Source: Bacteroidia bacterium (GTDB lineage Bacteria; Bacteroidota; Bacteroidia; AKYH767-A; OLB10). From it: a stretch of 8,704 nucleotides of DNA. Shown in pieces: positions 1 to 6,312 of this stretch (positions within the stretch are counted from its first letter, which is position 1; every line of letters starts with the position of its first letter). Under the pieces are notes generated by a model. It was not told the DNA's origin, made no database searches, and saw only the letters and a program-made list of their open reading frames with translations. Location: NCBI GenBank assembly GCA_025450095.1, contig JANWID010000036.1, positions 1 through 8,704 on the forward strand. Direction: 5' to 3'. A program made the translations under genes and the position numbers.

Positions 1-254
1 ATCATGATTTATGCAATTAAGATGGCATTAATAACCAATTAATTTTGCAGCACCCGACCCCAACGGGGTCGCATGTCATAGAGAAAAATGCGTTTTTTAA
101 AAAAGCGCCGCAGCAGGATTTTTATTCAAAGACGCAATCAAATTGCGGCGCAACCAAACGAAAACATCAATCAGAAAATAGGATTTGTTGTTTGCCAATA
201 GCTTCGGCGTATGTTGTTGTCAATTCACAATTGAAAATGTCATCATTTATATTC
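1..254. other. Non-coding left edge, no supported gene
   Basis: I see no convincing gene here. An open frame on the plus strand from about 45 to 425 would start at TTG, has no recognisable domain, and runs over the terminator and the end of the neighbouring minus-strand gene. The stretch holds several short inverted repeats. These are a GACCCC/GGGGTC hairpin at 56-70, a T6A6 palindrome at 93-104 flanked by GCG and CGC, and an 8-bp pair GCGCCGCA (105-112) with TGCGGCGC (144-151). A small GCAAT/ATTGC hairpin at 134-146 lies partly inside the right arm of that pair. The density of small stems suggests a remnant of a folded intergenic repeat, but that is inference. Confidence 0.6.
56..70. repeat. 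GACCCC-AAC-GGGGTC hairpin, part of an edge repeat
   Basis: A 6-bp perfect stem (56-61 with 65-70) closes a three-base loop. The segment 59-74 is the exact reverse complement of the last 16 bases of the window (8689-8704, ATGCGACCCCGTTGGG). Two copies in opposite orientation within one window suggest a dispersed palindromic repeat whose second copy is cut by the window edge. Confidence 0.6.
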
Positions 255-256
255 AC

Positions 257-283
257 AAAAAAAACCCCGGATGTTCCGGGGTT
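257..283 (-). terminator. Rho-independent terminator of the T9SS-tail gene
   Basis: The stem AACCCCGG (263-270) pairs with CCGGGGTT (276-283) around loop ATGTT. On the minus strand the stem is followed by a run of T residues (complement of the A run at 257-264, part of which also pairs in the stem). It lies about 40 bases beyond the stop codon of the gene at 321-2351, in the right orientation to end that transcript. The hairpin and the sequence before it are closely similar to the terminator at 2696-2720. Confidence 0.85.
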
Positions 284-320
284 CACCTTTCATGTTAAAG
301 TGTATTTAATTTCAATGCAT

Positions 321-2351
321 CTACCAATTCATTTTCACAAATCTTGCAGCAGACATATTGGTATCATCCGTATATACCACCGTATAAACCCCGGCAGGGA
401 ATTCAGAAATATCCAATTGCAATAATTGTGATTTGATTGCCTCATTCATTTGTGTTCCGGAATATACCACTGAACCGAGCACATTAAAAATTTCAACCTG
501 TGCATTCTCACCTGTAAGTTTAGGAAGTGCGACCGTGATATTTCCGGTTGCAGGATTTGGATATAACTTCATATTGCAGATACCCAAACCATTTTCAGGA
601 ACCGATAACGGATCAACAATAACAGTTGTAGCTGTATTGGTAGTGATGGGCGGGTTATTATCAAAATAAATATTCGCATGCGATTGAATTGAATCTCCGG
701 CGACCAATCCCGAAACCGGGCGAATACGAAACGTAACAAATCCCTGGCTGCCTTCGGGGTTGGTGACACTGTCGGGGAGCAGAATGTTATCGAATGTGTA
801 CCGCATCATACCGTTATAGAATAACTGCACATCATGAGATGATGAAATCAATTCAAACGTATTGATATCTAATTCGGGTGGTATCGACTGTTCCACGCGA
901 ACAAAAAATGCGGTGTCATTGCCGGTATTCTGGAAGCGAATGGTGTATTCTAAAACCGGATCGTTGACCAGGTCGGGTGTATAAATAATTTCAGGGTACA
1001 CAGTGATATCATTTGGATCCCATGAATTCATTAATTCCGTTAAAGTAGTATCATAATTATCCGACGGGGTATAATCTCCTGTAACAGGGTAAAGAATAGC
1101 AGAGGATGAAAAGATCGTCCCCATAGTATCCCCTGAATTAGCCATCAATTGAACCATGATCAATTCCTGCGATAATGGTTGTATGTTATTCACATTCCAA
1201 ACAATCGAATCAGTAGTCACCGATGAAGGTTGTAGTCCTATTGTAGACTGGTAAGTCAATCCCGTATCGGGATACATAACAAGAGTTGCATTCTGCGGTG
1301 TGGTGCCCTGGTTATTCACAACAAGTGAAATTATTCCCGACATTCCTGACCGGATGCGTGAGCTATAAGGCATTAATAAAAGTAAATCGTCGAACACACC
1401 TGTAGGCTGGAAGGCAAAATCGTGCAATGAATCTGTTTGTTGCCATCCGGAGAACAAGGCTGAATCAAGTGGCGGAACCACATTGTAATAATTAGATTGT
1501 TGCCCCCAGTTCCAGGGTGAAATATAAACAGTACCGGTTTCCTGCATATACATGGAATAATTGCCGGTACTATCTGTTTTATGTATGTTAAAAGGAAAAA
1601 TTCCTCCACGCATTGGGTGATTGACAACAGGCATATCCGTACCATCCATAACCAGGTTTGCATTATAATCGAAGTAGGCCATCCCCATGACCCGGTTACT
1701 CAGCGGTAAATAATTAAAATTAAGAGTATCGGCAACCAGGAGATCATCAATATACCACCCACTGCGTCCGAATCCTCCATTATTATTTCCATCAGCTAAA
1801 ACAAACCGTAAACGGACATCAGGCTGATATGCTGCCAGAGCCGAAATGTCGAATATTTCCCTTTTCCACCACGATGAGTCGGGCAATATAGTAATTCCGG
1901 GTTGCCAGGTTGAATAAGAAGCTTCCTGGAATTTGGAACTTTGGGTTGAAAACAATCCGTATCCCAGGTAAGTGCAATTTTGTAGCGAACCGGCAATGTC
2001 ATCATTAAGTGCTATCCAGGTTGCTCCCCCGTCTAATGAAAGCTCCAGGTACGCCAGGTCAAAAAATTCAATTTTTGCGATGTGATTGAAATAAAGATAT
2101 ACGGAAGAGACAAACGAAGCATCGAATGAATTTGTGGTCATTTTCATAATATCGCCGGGATTCTGAATGGATGCCGAGTCACACCAAAGTCCGCTGACAT
2201 GAAGCCTTGAGAGCGTATCCCATGTTGTACCGGGAGGTATCGGATCGTATGTTACACTGTCGACAATTTCAAAATCCTCATGTAATAATTGAGCGTGACC
2301 ATATGAAATGACCATTAGGTTTAACAGCAAGTGTAAAGCGATTTTTTTCAT
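321..2351 (-). CDS. Secreted modular protein with T9SS type A C-terminal sorting domain
   Basis: This 676-residue protein is probably exported to the cell surface or released by the type IX secretion system. The first ~21 residues form a signal peptide: two lysines, a hydrophobic stretch and an A-Q cleavage site. Residues ~40-208 look like a jelly-roll/MAM-type module, with LSLDGGATW near 104-112 and GWYIDD near 198-203. Residues ~219-278 resemble a Cna-B/SdrD-like module, with a YFDYNANLVMDG calcium-loop-like motif. Residues ~335-440 resemble DUF11/CARDB-type beta sandwiches. Residues ~444-578 match the conserved domain often found before sorting tails in Bacteroidota, with WDPNDI at 444-449 and YFDNNPPI at 562-569. 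The tail from ~594, with LYPNP at 596-600, ends in the beta-rich sorting signal. No catalytic motif was recognised, so adhesion or matrix binding is a guess. The ATG at 2349-2351 gives a complete signal peptide. It appears monocistronic, with its own terminator at 257-283. Confidence 0.9.
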   Translation of the reverse strand: MKKIALHLLLNLMVISYGHAQLLHEDFEIVDSVTYDPIPPGTTWDTLSRLHVSGLWCDSASIQNPGDIMKMTTNSFDASFVSSVYLYFNHIAKIEFFDLAYLELSLDGGATWIALNDDIAGSLQNCTYLGYGLFSTQSSKFQEASYSTWQPGITILPDSSWWKREIFDISALAAYQPDVRLRFVLADGNNNGGFGRSGWYIDDLLVADTLNFNYLPLSNRVMGMAYFDYNANLVMDGTDMPVVNHPMRGGIFPFNIHKTDSTGNYSMYMQETGTVYISPWNWGQQSNYYNVVPPLDSALFSGWQQTDSLHDFAFQPTGVFDDLLLLMPYSSRIRSGMSGIISLVVNNQGTTPQNATLVMYPDTGLTYQSTIGLQPSSVTTDSIVWNVNNIQPLSQELIMVQLMANSGDTMGTIFSSSAILYPVTGDYTPSDNYDTTLTELMNSWDPNDITVYPEIIYTPDLVNDPVLEYTIRFQNTGNDTAFFVRVEQSIPPELDINTFELISSSHDVQLFYNGMMRYTFDNILLPDSVTNPEGSQGFVTFRIRPVSGLVAGDSIQSHANIYFDNNPPITTNTATTVIVDPLSVPENGLGICNMKLYPNPATGNITVALPKLTGENAQVEIFNVLGSVVYSGTQMNEAIKSQLLQLDISEFPAGVYTVVYTDDTNMSAARFVKMNW

Positions 2352-2545
2352 AGTAGGCTGTGATTGGTAAAGAGTTAATTCACATTGCAGGTTTTGAGTA
2401 AGTTTTTTAAATTCCGAAATAAAAAGATTGAACGATTTAGAAACAGAAATTTTCCAAATAAAAACTGATGCAAAAAATAACTTAAGAAGGTAATTCCACT
2501 TAAAAGACGATTTTATCCCGCTTTACGTTGCCTGATGAAAATTCC
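2352..2545. other. Intergenic leader region of the T9SS-tail gene
   Basis: This A/T-rich stretch lies upstream of the minus-strand gene ending at 2351 and must contain its promoter. I could not find a clean TAnnTTTG motif reading on the minus strand, so no promoter is called. No gene is visible here on either strand. Confidence 0.5.
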
Positions 2546-2631
2546 TGTAACGAATGTACGAATGGGCTTTGCCCTACGAATCTACGAATGTAACGAATGT
2601 ACGAATGGGCTTTGCCCTACGAATCTACGAA
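2546..2631. repeat. 43-bp perfect tandem direct repeat, two copies
   Basis: Copy one spans 2546-2588 and copy two 2589-2631, and they are identical. Each unit begins TGTAACGAATGTACGAAT, contains the small hairpin GGGC-TTT-GCCC (2564-2574 and 2607-2617), and ends TACGAATCTACGAA. The unit is itself built from TACGAAT-like words. Copy two is also the left arm of the larger palindrome that extends to 2682. Confidence 0.95.
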
Positions 2632-2682
2632 TACCGCATTCGTAAATTCGTAGATTCGTAATTATTCGTAATTCGTTACATT
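2587..2682. repeat. Large cruciform-type palindrome with side hairpin
   Basis: An inner perfect 15-bp stem pairs TACGAATCTACGAAT (2618-2632) with its complement at 2646-2660 around a 13-base loop. An outer stem pairs 2587-2606 with 2664-2682, 19 bp with one bulged G at 2599. The GGGC-TTT-GCCC hairpin at 2607-2617 sits between the two stems on the left arm, giving a three-stem shape. The upstream tandem copy (2546-2588) could pair with the right arm instead. No ORF is present. It is likely a REP- or MITE-like intergenic element, which is inference. Confidence 0.8.
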
Positions 2683-2695
2683 CCTTTTTCCGCCC

Positions 2696-2720
2696 AAAAA
2701 AAAACCCCGGTTTACCGGGG
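2696..2720 (-). terminator. Rho-independent terminator of the cold-shock gene
   Basis: CCCCGG (2705-2710) pairs with CCGGGG (2715-2720) around TTTA. On the minus strand it is followed by nine T residues (the A run at 2696-2704). It lies about 55 bases past the stop of the cold-shock gene, in the correct orientation. Confidence 0.88.
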
Positions 2721-2775
2721 CTCTTCTTTCATGTTAATGTGTAAGCAATTTCTTCCGTTCGTGGTTGTGGTTTGG

Positions 2776-2970
2776 TTACTGCATCCTTTTAACATTAACA
2801 GCATTGAGGCCTTTTCTGCCTTCAGTGACTTCGTACGACACCAGGTCATTTTCCCTGATTTTGTCGATCAGGCCCGAGTGGTGCACGAAGATCTCCTGCT
2901 TTGAATCATCCTCAACGATGAATCCAAAACCTTTGGACTCATTGAAAAATTTAACTTTTCCTGTTTTCAT
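2776..2970 (-). CDS. Cold-shock domain protein (CspA family)
   Basis: This 64-residue protein is a single cold-shock (OB-fold) domain that binds single-stranded RNA or DNA. Members of the family act as RNA chaperones that keep mRNA unfolded, often during cold or growth transitions. The two nucleic-acid-binding motifs are clear: RNP1 as KGFGFI at residues 13-18 and RNP2 as IFVHH at 27-31. The start MKTGKVKFFN is the usual family N-terminus, and the length is close to the normal 65-70 residues. It is a single-gene unit with a candidate promoter at 3002-3035 and a terminator at 2696-2720. The deduced leader is short (about 25 bases) and A/T-rich, with two TGTTAAT words on the plus strand at 2971-2977 and 2989-2995. 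A long thermosensing leader like that of E. coli cspA is therefore not evident. Whether this copy is cold-induced or constitutive cannot be told from sequence. Confidence 0.95.
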   Translation of the reverse strand: MKTGKVKFFNESKGFGFIVEDDSKQEIFVHHSGLIDKIRENDLVSYEVTEGRKGLNAVNVKRMQ

Positions 2971-3001
2971 TGTTAATCAATTAATTTTGTTAATAATGCG
3001 T

Positions 3002-3035
3002 CAAAAATAACATTATTTATTTACAATTTACAAAA
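3002..3035 (-). promoter_or_regulatory. Candidate Bacteroidota promoter for the cold-shock gene
   Basis: Reading the minus strand, TATTTTTG (complement of 3002-3009) matches the -7 consensus TAnnTTTG. A TTTTG (complement of 3031-3035) lies 21 bases upstream and fits the -33 element. Transcription would start near 2995, giving a leader of about 25 bases. The region also abuts the TTG start of adenine deaminase on the other strand, so the two promoters probably share this gap of 87 bases. Confidence 0.5.
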
Positions 3036-3057
3036 CGTAAAAAAAATCAAAAATCTT

Positions 3058-4695
3058 TTGAACACTGCTTTTACACTTGAAGGTCAAATAGTTGACGTGG
3101 TCAATCGGAGAATCTTTCCGGGCCGTTTATACATAAAAAACGACAGAATTGAAAAAACTGAAACGCTTTCCGGCAGCAATCCGGCCCTTCCTTTTATCCT
3201 GCCCGGCTTTGTTGATTCACACATTCATATTGAAAGCTCCATGCTTACTCCGTATGAATTTGCCCGAAAAGCGCTTGTTCATGGAACGGTGGCAACAGTA
3301 AGCGATCCTCATGAAATTGCAAATGTGTGCGGGTTGGAAGGGGTGTATTATATGTTGGAAAATGCAAAAGATGCCAGGCTAAAGATCCGCTTTGGTGCAC
3401 CCTCGTGCGTGCCCGCGACAACTTTTGAAACCGCCGGTGCTTTTTTGAATCCATCAGCTGTTGAAACACTATTAAAACGAAAAGACATTCACTACCTGTC
3501 GGAGATGATGAATTATCCGGGCGTGCTGCATGGTGATCCGGAGGTAATGGAAAAAATAAGGCTTGCTCAACAATACGGAAAGCCGGTCGATGGCCACGCA
3601 CCTGGTTTAACCGGAGATGCCGCGATCCGGTATATCAATGCCGGGATCATCACCGATCACGAATGCTTTACCCTGGAAGAAGCATTACACAAGGTGCAGC
3701 ATGGTATGAAAATTATTATCCGGGAAGGTTCCGCAGCCCGGAATTTTGAGGCCCTTCATTCCCTGGTCTCTTCTCATACCAATATGGTGATGTTCTGCAG
3801 CGACGATAAGCATCCCGATGAACTGATCGTGGGACACATCAACATGATTGTAAAACGTGCCCTGGCAAAGGGACATGCATTGTTCGATGTTTTACAATGT
3901 GCCTGCATAAACCCGGTGCTGCATTATAACCTGGATGTGGGCCTGCTGCGCGAAGGTGATCCTGCTGATTTCATTGTTGTGGATGATCCTGAAAAATTGA
4001 ATGTAATGCAGACGTACATCAATGGTGAACTGGTTGCTGATCAAAAAAAATGTACCCTGGAAAAGAAAAGTCATGCTATCATCAATAACTTTTCAGCACG
4101 CGAAAAAATCGCAACCGATTTTCATATATCCGCCACCGGTACTATGCTCCGGGTAATTGAGGCTATCGATGGACAACTGATCACCCAATCCATTTTATAT
4201 CCCGCAAAGGTTATTAATGGTTTCGCTGTTGCGGATGTTGATCACGACATTCTTAAAATTACTGTTGTGAACCGTTACCGGGATGAGAAACCTGAGGTGG
4301 CATTCATCAAAAATTTCAACCTGAAAAGCGGAGCTATTGCCTCAACCGTCGCGCATGACTCCCACAATATTATTGCAGTGGGTGTTGATGATGATTCCAT
4401 TTGCAGGGCTATAAACCTGCTCATTCAAAATAAAGGAGGACTGAGTGTGGTTAATGGCGAAGTTGAAATGGTGCTGCCATTGCCGATTGCCGGATTGATG
4501 AGTGACCAGGATTGTGATACGGTAGGAAAATTATACACCAAACTTGATCGGAATGTAAAAGAAATGGGATGTACGTTGCGGGCTCCGTTTATGACGCTAT
4601 CATTTATGGCGCTGCTGGTGATACCAAGTCTGAAGCTAAGTGACCTGGGATTATTTGACGGTAATGAATTCCGTTTTACCAGCCCTGTTTTTTGA
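3058..4695 (+). CDS. ade: Adenine deaminase, TTG start
   Basis: This 545-residue enzyme hydrolyses adenine to hypoxanthine and ammonia in purine salvage. It belongs to the amidohydrolase superfamily and should be cytoplasmic and metal-dependent. Metal-site motifs are in place: HIH at residues 55-57 within GFVDSHIHIESSM, E149 in LSEMMNYPG, H180 in DGHAPGL, H201 in DHE, and D249-D250 in FCSDDKHPDE. The C-terminal adenine-deaminase domain shows SGAIASTVAHDSHNI (424-438), LPLPIAGLMSD (473-483) and a typical FMTLSFMALLVIPSLKLSD ending. The length is close to the family's usual 550-600. The start is TTG: no in-frame ATG lies just upstream, and the next ATG (residue 62) would remove the metal-binding HxH. 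The N-terminus FTLEGQIVDVVNRRIFPG is typical of the family, which supports this start. It stands alone, divergent from the cold-shock gene. Confidence 0.95.
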   Translation: MNTAFTLEGQIVDVVNRRIFPGRLYIKNDRIEKTETLSGSNPALPFILPGFVDSHIHIESSMLTPYEFARKALVHGTVATVSDPHEIANVCGLEGVYYMLENAKDARLKIRFGAPSCVPATTFETAGAFLNPSAVETLLKRKDIHYLSEMMNYPGVLHGDPEVMEKIRLAQQYGKPVDGHAPGLTGDAAIRYINAGIITDHECFTLEEALHKVQHGMKIIIREGSAARNFEALHSLVSSHTNMVMFCSDDKHPDELIVGHINMIVKRALAKGHALFDVLQCACINPVLHYNLDVGLLREGDPADFIVVDDPEKLNVMQTYINGELVADQKKCTLEKKSHAIINNFSAREKIATDFHISATGTMLRVIEAIDGQLITQSILYPAKVINGFAVADVDHDILKITVVNRYRDEKPEVAFIKNFNLKSGAIASTVAHDSHNIIAVGVDDDSICRAINLLIQNKGGLSVVNGEVEMVLPLPIAGLMSDQDCDTVGKLYTKLDRNVKEMGCTLRAPFMTLSFMALLVIPSLKLSDLGLFDGNEFRFTSPVF

Positions 4696-4850
4696 TTTGC
4701 TATTTGTGTTATTTTTTATTCTCCCGGTATAAAAAACTAAAACAACCTGCCTACCGCAGACAGGGATTTTACCAGATTTTACAGAAAAGGAACGAGATGC
4801 GCGCAGAATAATTACAACCAGGCAACAAAGTAACGAAGGTCAAAAATGAT

Positions 4851-4900
4851 GGGATGTTCTGCTTGCGATCTTAGTTGTTCAGACGCAAGCAGAGCGTCCC
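4851..4900. repeat. 17-bp stem hairpin, possible bidirectional terminator
   Basis: The left arm 4851-4867 pairs with 4884-4900 around a 16-base loop. Fifteen positions are Watson-Crick, and the other two become G-U pairs if the plus strand is transcribed. Read on the minus strand they are A-C mismatches, which favours folding as plus-strand RNA. On the minus strand the hairpin is followed by ATCATTTTT, so it could also help end the E2 transcript, whose stop codon is about 70 bases away. The assignment as terminator is inference. Confidence 0.55.
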
Positions 4901-4940
4901 TATAATAATCAGGTTATTATTATTTCATTTCGGCTGATGG

Positions 4941-4964
4941 CTGCCTACTGCCGACTGCCGACTG
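4941..4964. repeat. Short tandem heptamer repeat (CTGCCGA)
   Basis: Three consecutive heptamers, CTGCCTA, CTGCCGA and CTGCCGA, are followed by a partial CTG. The run ends six bases before the stop codon end of the E2 gene. Short heptamer arrays of this kind can change copy number by slippage, but no function is suggested by position. Confidence 0.75.
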
Positions 4965-4969
4965 AATTT

Positions 4970-6265
4970 TCAAATACTCGCCTGCCCCAACAAAACAACC
5001 GGGTTTTCCAAAAATCCTTTCAGCGTCTGCAAAAACTTAGCGCCGGTAACACCATCCACAACACGGTGATCACAACTAAGTGTAACTTTCATGATGCTGG
5101 CACGGGATATTCTTCCATTTTTTATTACTGCAGCTTCTTTCACACCGCCCACCGCCAGGATGCAGGCGTCCGGAGGATTGATGATGGCAGTGAATTCATC
5201 AATGCCAAACATTCCCAGGTTGGAAATGGTAAACGTGTTTCCTTCCCACTCTGCAGGCTGGAGTTTTTTATCACGTGCTTTCTGCGCAAGCAATTTTACT
5301 TCGGAATTAATTTGTGTCAGCGATTTACTGTCGGCAAAACGCACAACAGGGACAAGAAGTCCTTCATCAATGCCAACGGCAACGCCTATATGAATATGGT
5401 GATTGACCCGGATACGGTCTTCGAGCCAGGATGAATTTACTTTTGGGTGCTGGCGCAATGTTGCTGCGCATGCCTTAATTACAAAATCATTCACAGAAAT
5501 CTTTGCTTCCGCAACCGCGTTAATACTTTCTCTTGCATCCATGCACCGGTCCATGTTGATTTCCATGGTCAGGTAAAAATGCGGTGCGCTGAATTTGCTT
5601 TCAACAAGGCGCTTCGCTATGGTTTTGCGCATTTGTGAAACTGCAATCTCATCAAAGCTTTCTGTTGTTACCGCATCGGCCTGCATGCCTGCTGAAGCGA
5701 CAAACGATCCGGGCTTGAACCAGTCGATATCACGTTTCACCACCCTGCCTCCATCACCACTACCCATGATTTTGGTAAGATCAATTCCTTTTCCTTCGGC
5801 AAGTTTTTTAGCAAGTGGTGAAGCTTTCACACGATCACCTGCGACTGCAGCTGCTGTAGCAACAGGTGCTGTTTCTTTTACCGGTACAGGCGCTGGTGCC
5901 GCAGGTGCAGCAGGTTTCTGTGATTCTGCGGCAGGAGCTGCTTCCGGTTTCTTAGACGCGGTAGCAGGAGTTTCAGCAGACGGTGCTTTTGCTTTTTCCT
6001 GTTCCAGCAGTGCTTTATAATCTTCACCTGCTTTCCCGAGTATGGCTAAAATTCCATCTACGGGAGCTGATTTTCCTTCTTCCACACCTTTATATAATAA
6101 AACACCATCCTGGAATGATTCAAATTCCATGGTTGCTTTGTCAGTTTCAATTTCCGCTACCAGGTCTCCTGATTTAATGGTATCGCCAACGTTTTTGTGC
6201 CATTTCGCCACAACCCCTTCGGTCATGGTGTCGGACATTTTGGGCATTCGGACTATTTCAGCCAT
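4970..6265 (-). CDS. pdhC: Pyruvate dehydrogenase complex E2, dihydrolipoamide acetyltransferase
   Basis: This 431-residue protein is the core of the pyruvate dehydrogenase complex. Its lipoyl arm takes the acetyl group from E1, and its catalytic domain passes it to coenzyme A. Domain order: one lipoyl domain (1-80) with the lipoyl-lysine K43 in ETDKATMEF, an Ala/Pro-rich flexible linker (~91-142), a peripheral-subunit-binding domain (~145-181, ASPLAKKLAEGKGIDLTKI), and the acyltransferase domain (~205-431). The acyltransferase carries the HRVVDG signature with H400 and D404. The length fits a single-lipoyl E2. The ATG at 6263-6265 opens directly into the lipoyl domain (MAEIVRMPKMSDTMTEG). 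The leader is A/T-rich, has no Shine-Dalgarno sequence, and includes the left inverted repeat (6277-6309) of the upstream cassette, so folding of that repeat could affect translation. It is probably co-transcribed with the genes at 6313-6663 and 6762-7790. Pyruvate rather than branched-chain specificity is inferred from similarity to Bacteroidota pdhC and the E1 alpha neighbour. Confidence 0.93.
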   Translation of the reverse strand: MAEIVRMPKMSDTMTEGVVAKWHKNVGDTIKSGDLVAEIETDKATMEFESFQDGVLLYKGVEEGKSAPVDGILAILGKAGEDYKALLEQEKAKAPSAETPATASKKPEAAPAAESQKPAAPAAPAPVPVKETAPVATAAAVAGDRVKASPLAKKLAEGKGIDLTKIMGSGDGGRVVKRDIDWFKPGSFVASAGMQADAVTTESFDEIAVSQMRKTIAKRLVESKFSAPHFYLTMEINMDRCMDARESINAVAEAKISVNDFVIKACAATLRQHPKVNSSWLEDRIRVNHHIHIGVAVGIDEGLLVPVVRFADSKSLTQINSEVKLLAQKARDKKLQPAEWEGNTFTISNLGMFGIDEFTAIINPPDACILAVGGVKEAAVIKNGRISRASIMKVTLSCDHRVVDGVTGAKFLQTLKGFLENPVVLLGQASI

Positions 6266-6276
6266 GTGAATAAATT

Positions 6277-6309
6277 AATTTAAAATTAGGAATTAAAAAT
6301 TAAAAATTG
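6277..6309 (+). repeat. Left inverted repeat of the four-helix-bundle cassette
   Basis: This A/T-rich arm lies just outside the stop codon of the four-helix-bundle gene (6313) and 11 bases from the pdhC start. It matches the reverse complement of 6724-6756 at 30 of 33 positions. Its low complexity (repeated AATTAAAAATT words) lowers the weight of the match. Confidence 0.65.
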
Positions 6310-6312
6310 ATT

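Larger units (their letters stand above)
4696..4969. other. Convergent intergenic region with hairpins
   Basis: This gap lies between the 3' ends of adenine deaminase and the E2 gene and contains no credible gene. It holds a weak CCTG...CAGG palindrome at 4746-4764 (inner stem CTGC-CTACC-GCAG), a strong hairpin at 4851-4900, an A/T hairpin at 4902-4920 and a heptamer repeat at 4941-4961. No classical GC hairpin with T-tract follows the adenine deaminase stop closely. Confidence 0.7.

Noticed and set aside
45..425. 126-residue plus-strand open frame at the left edge
   Set aside because: It starts at TTG, has no family features, and crosses a minus-strand terminator and the 3' end of a well-supported gene.
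2546..2682. Possible CRISPR array
   Set aside because: The two 43-bp units are directly adjacent with no spacer, and the rest is an inverted arm; no cas genes are present.
4746..4764. Terminator of adenine deaminase
   Set aside because: The stem is only four base pairs at best and is followed by a broken T-run, so it was mentioned but not called.
4937..5434. 165-residue plus-strand open frame over the E2 acyltransferase region
   Set aside because: It is antisense to the conserved E2 catalytic domain and resembles no known protein; other antisense frames over pdhA and E2 were set aside for the same reason.
5595..6020. Ala-rich plus-strand open frame
   Set aside because: It is the mirror of the Ala/Pro-rich linker and binding domain of E2, where biased codons open the opposite frames.
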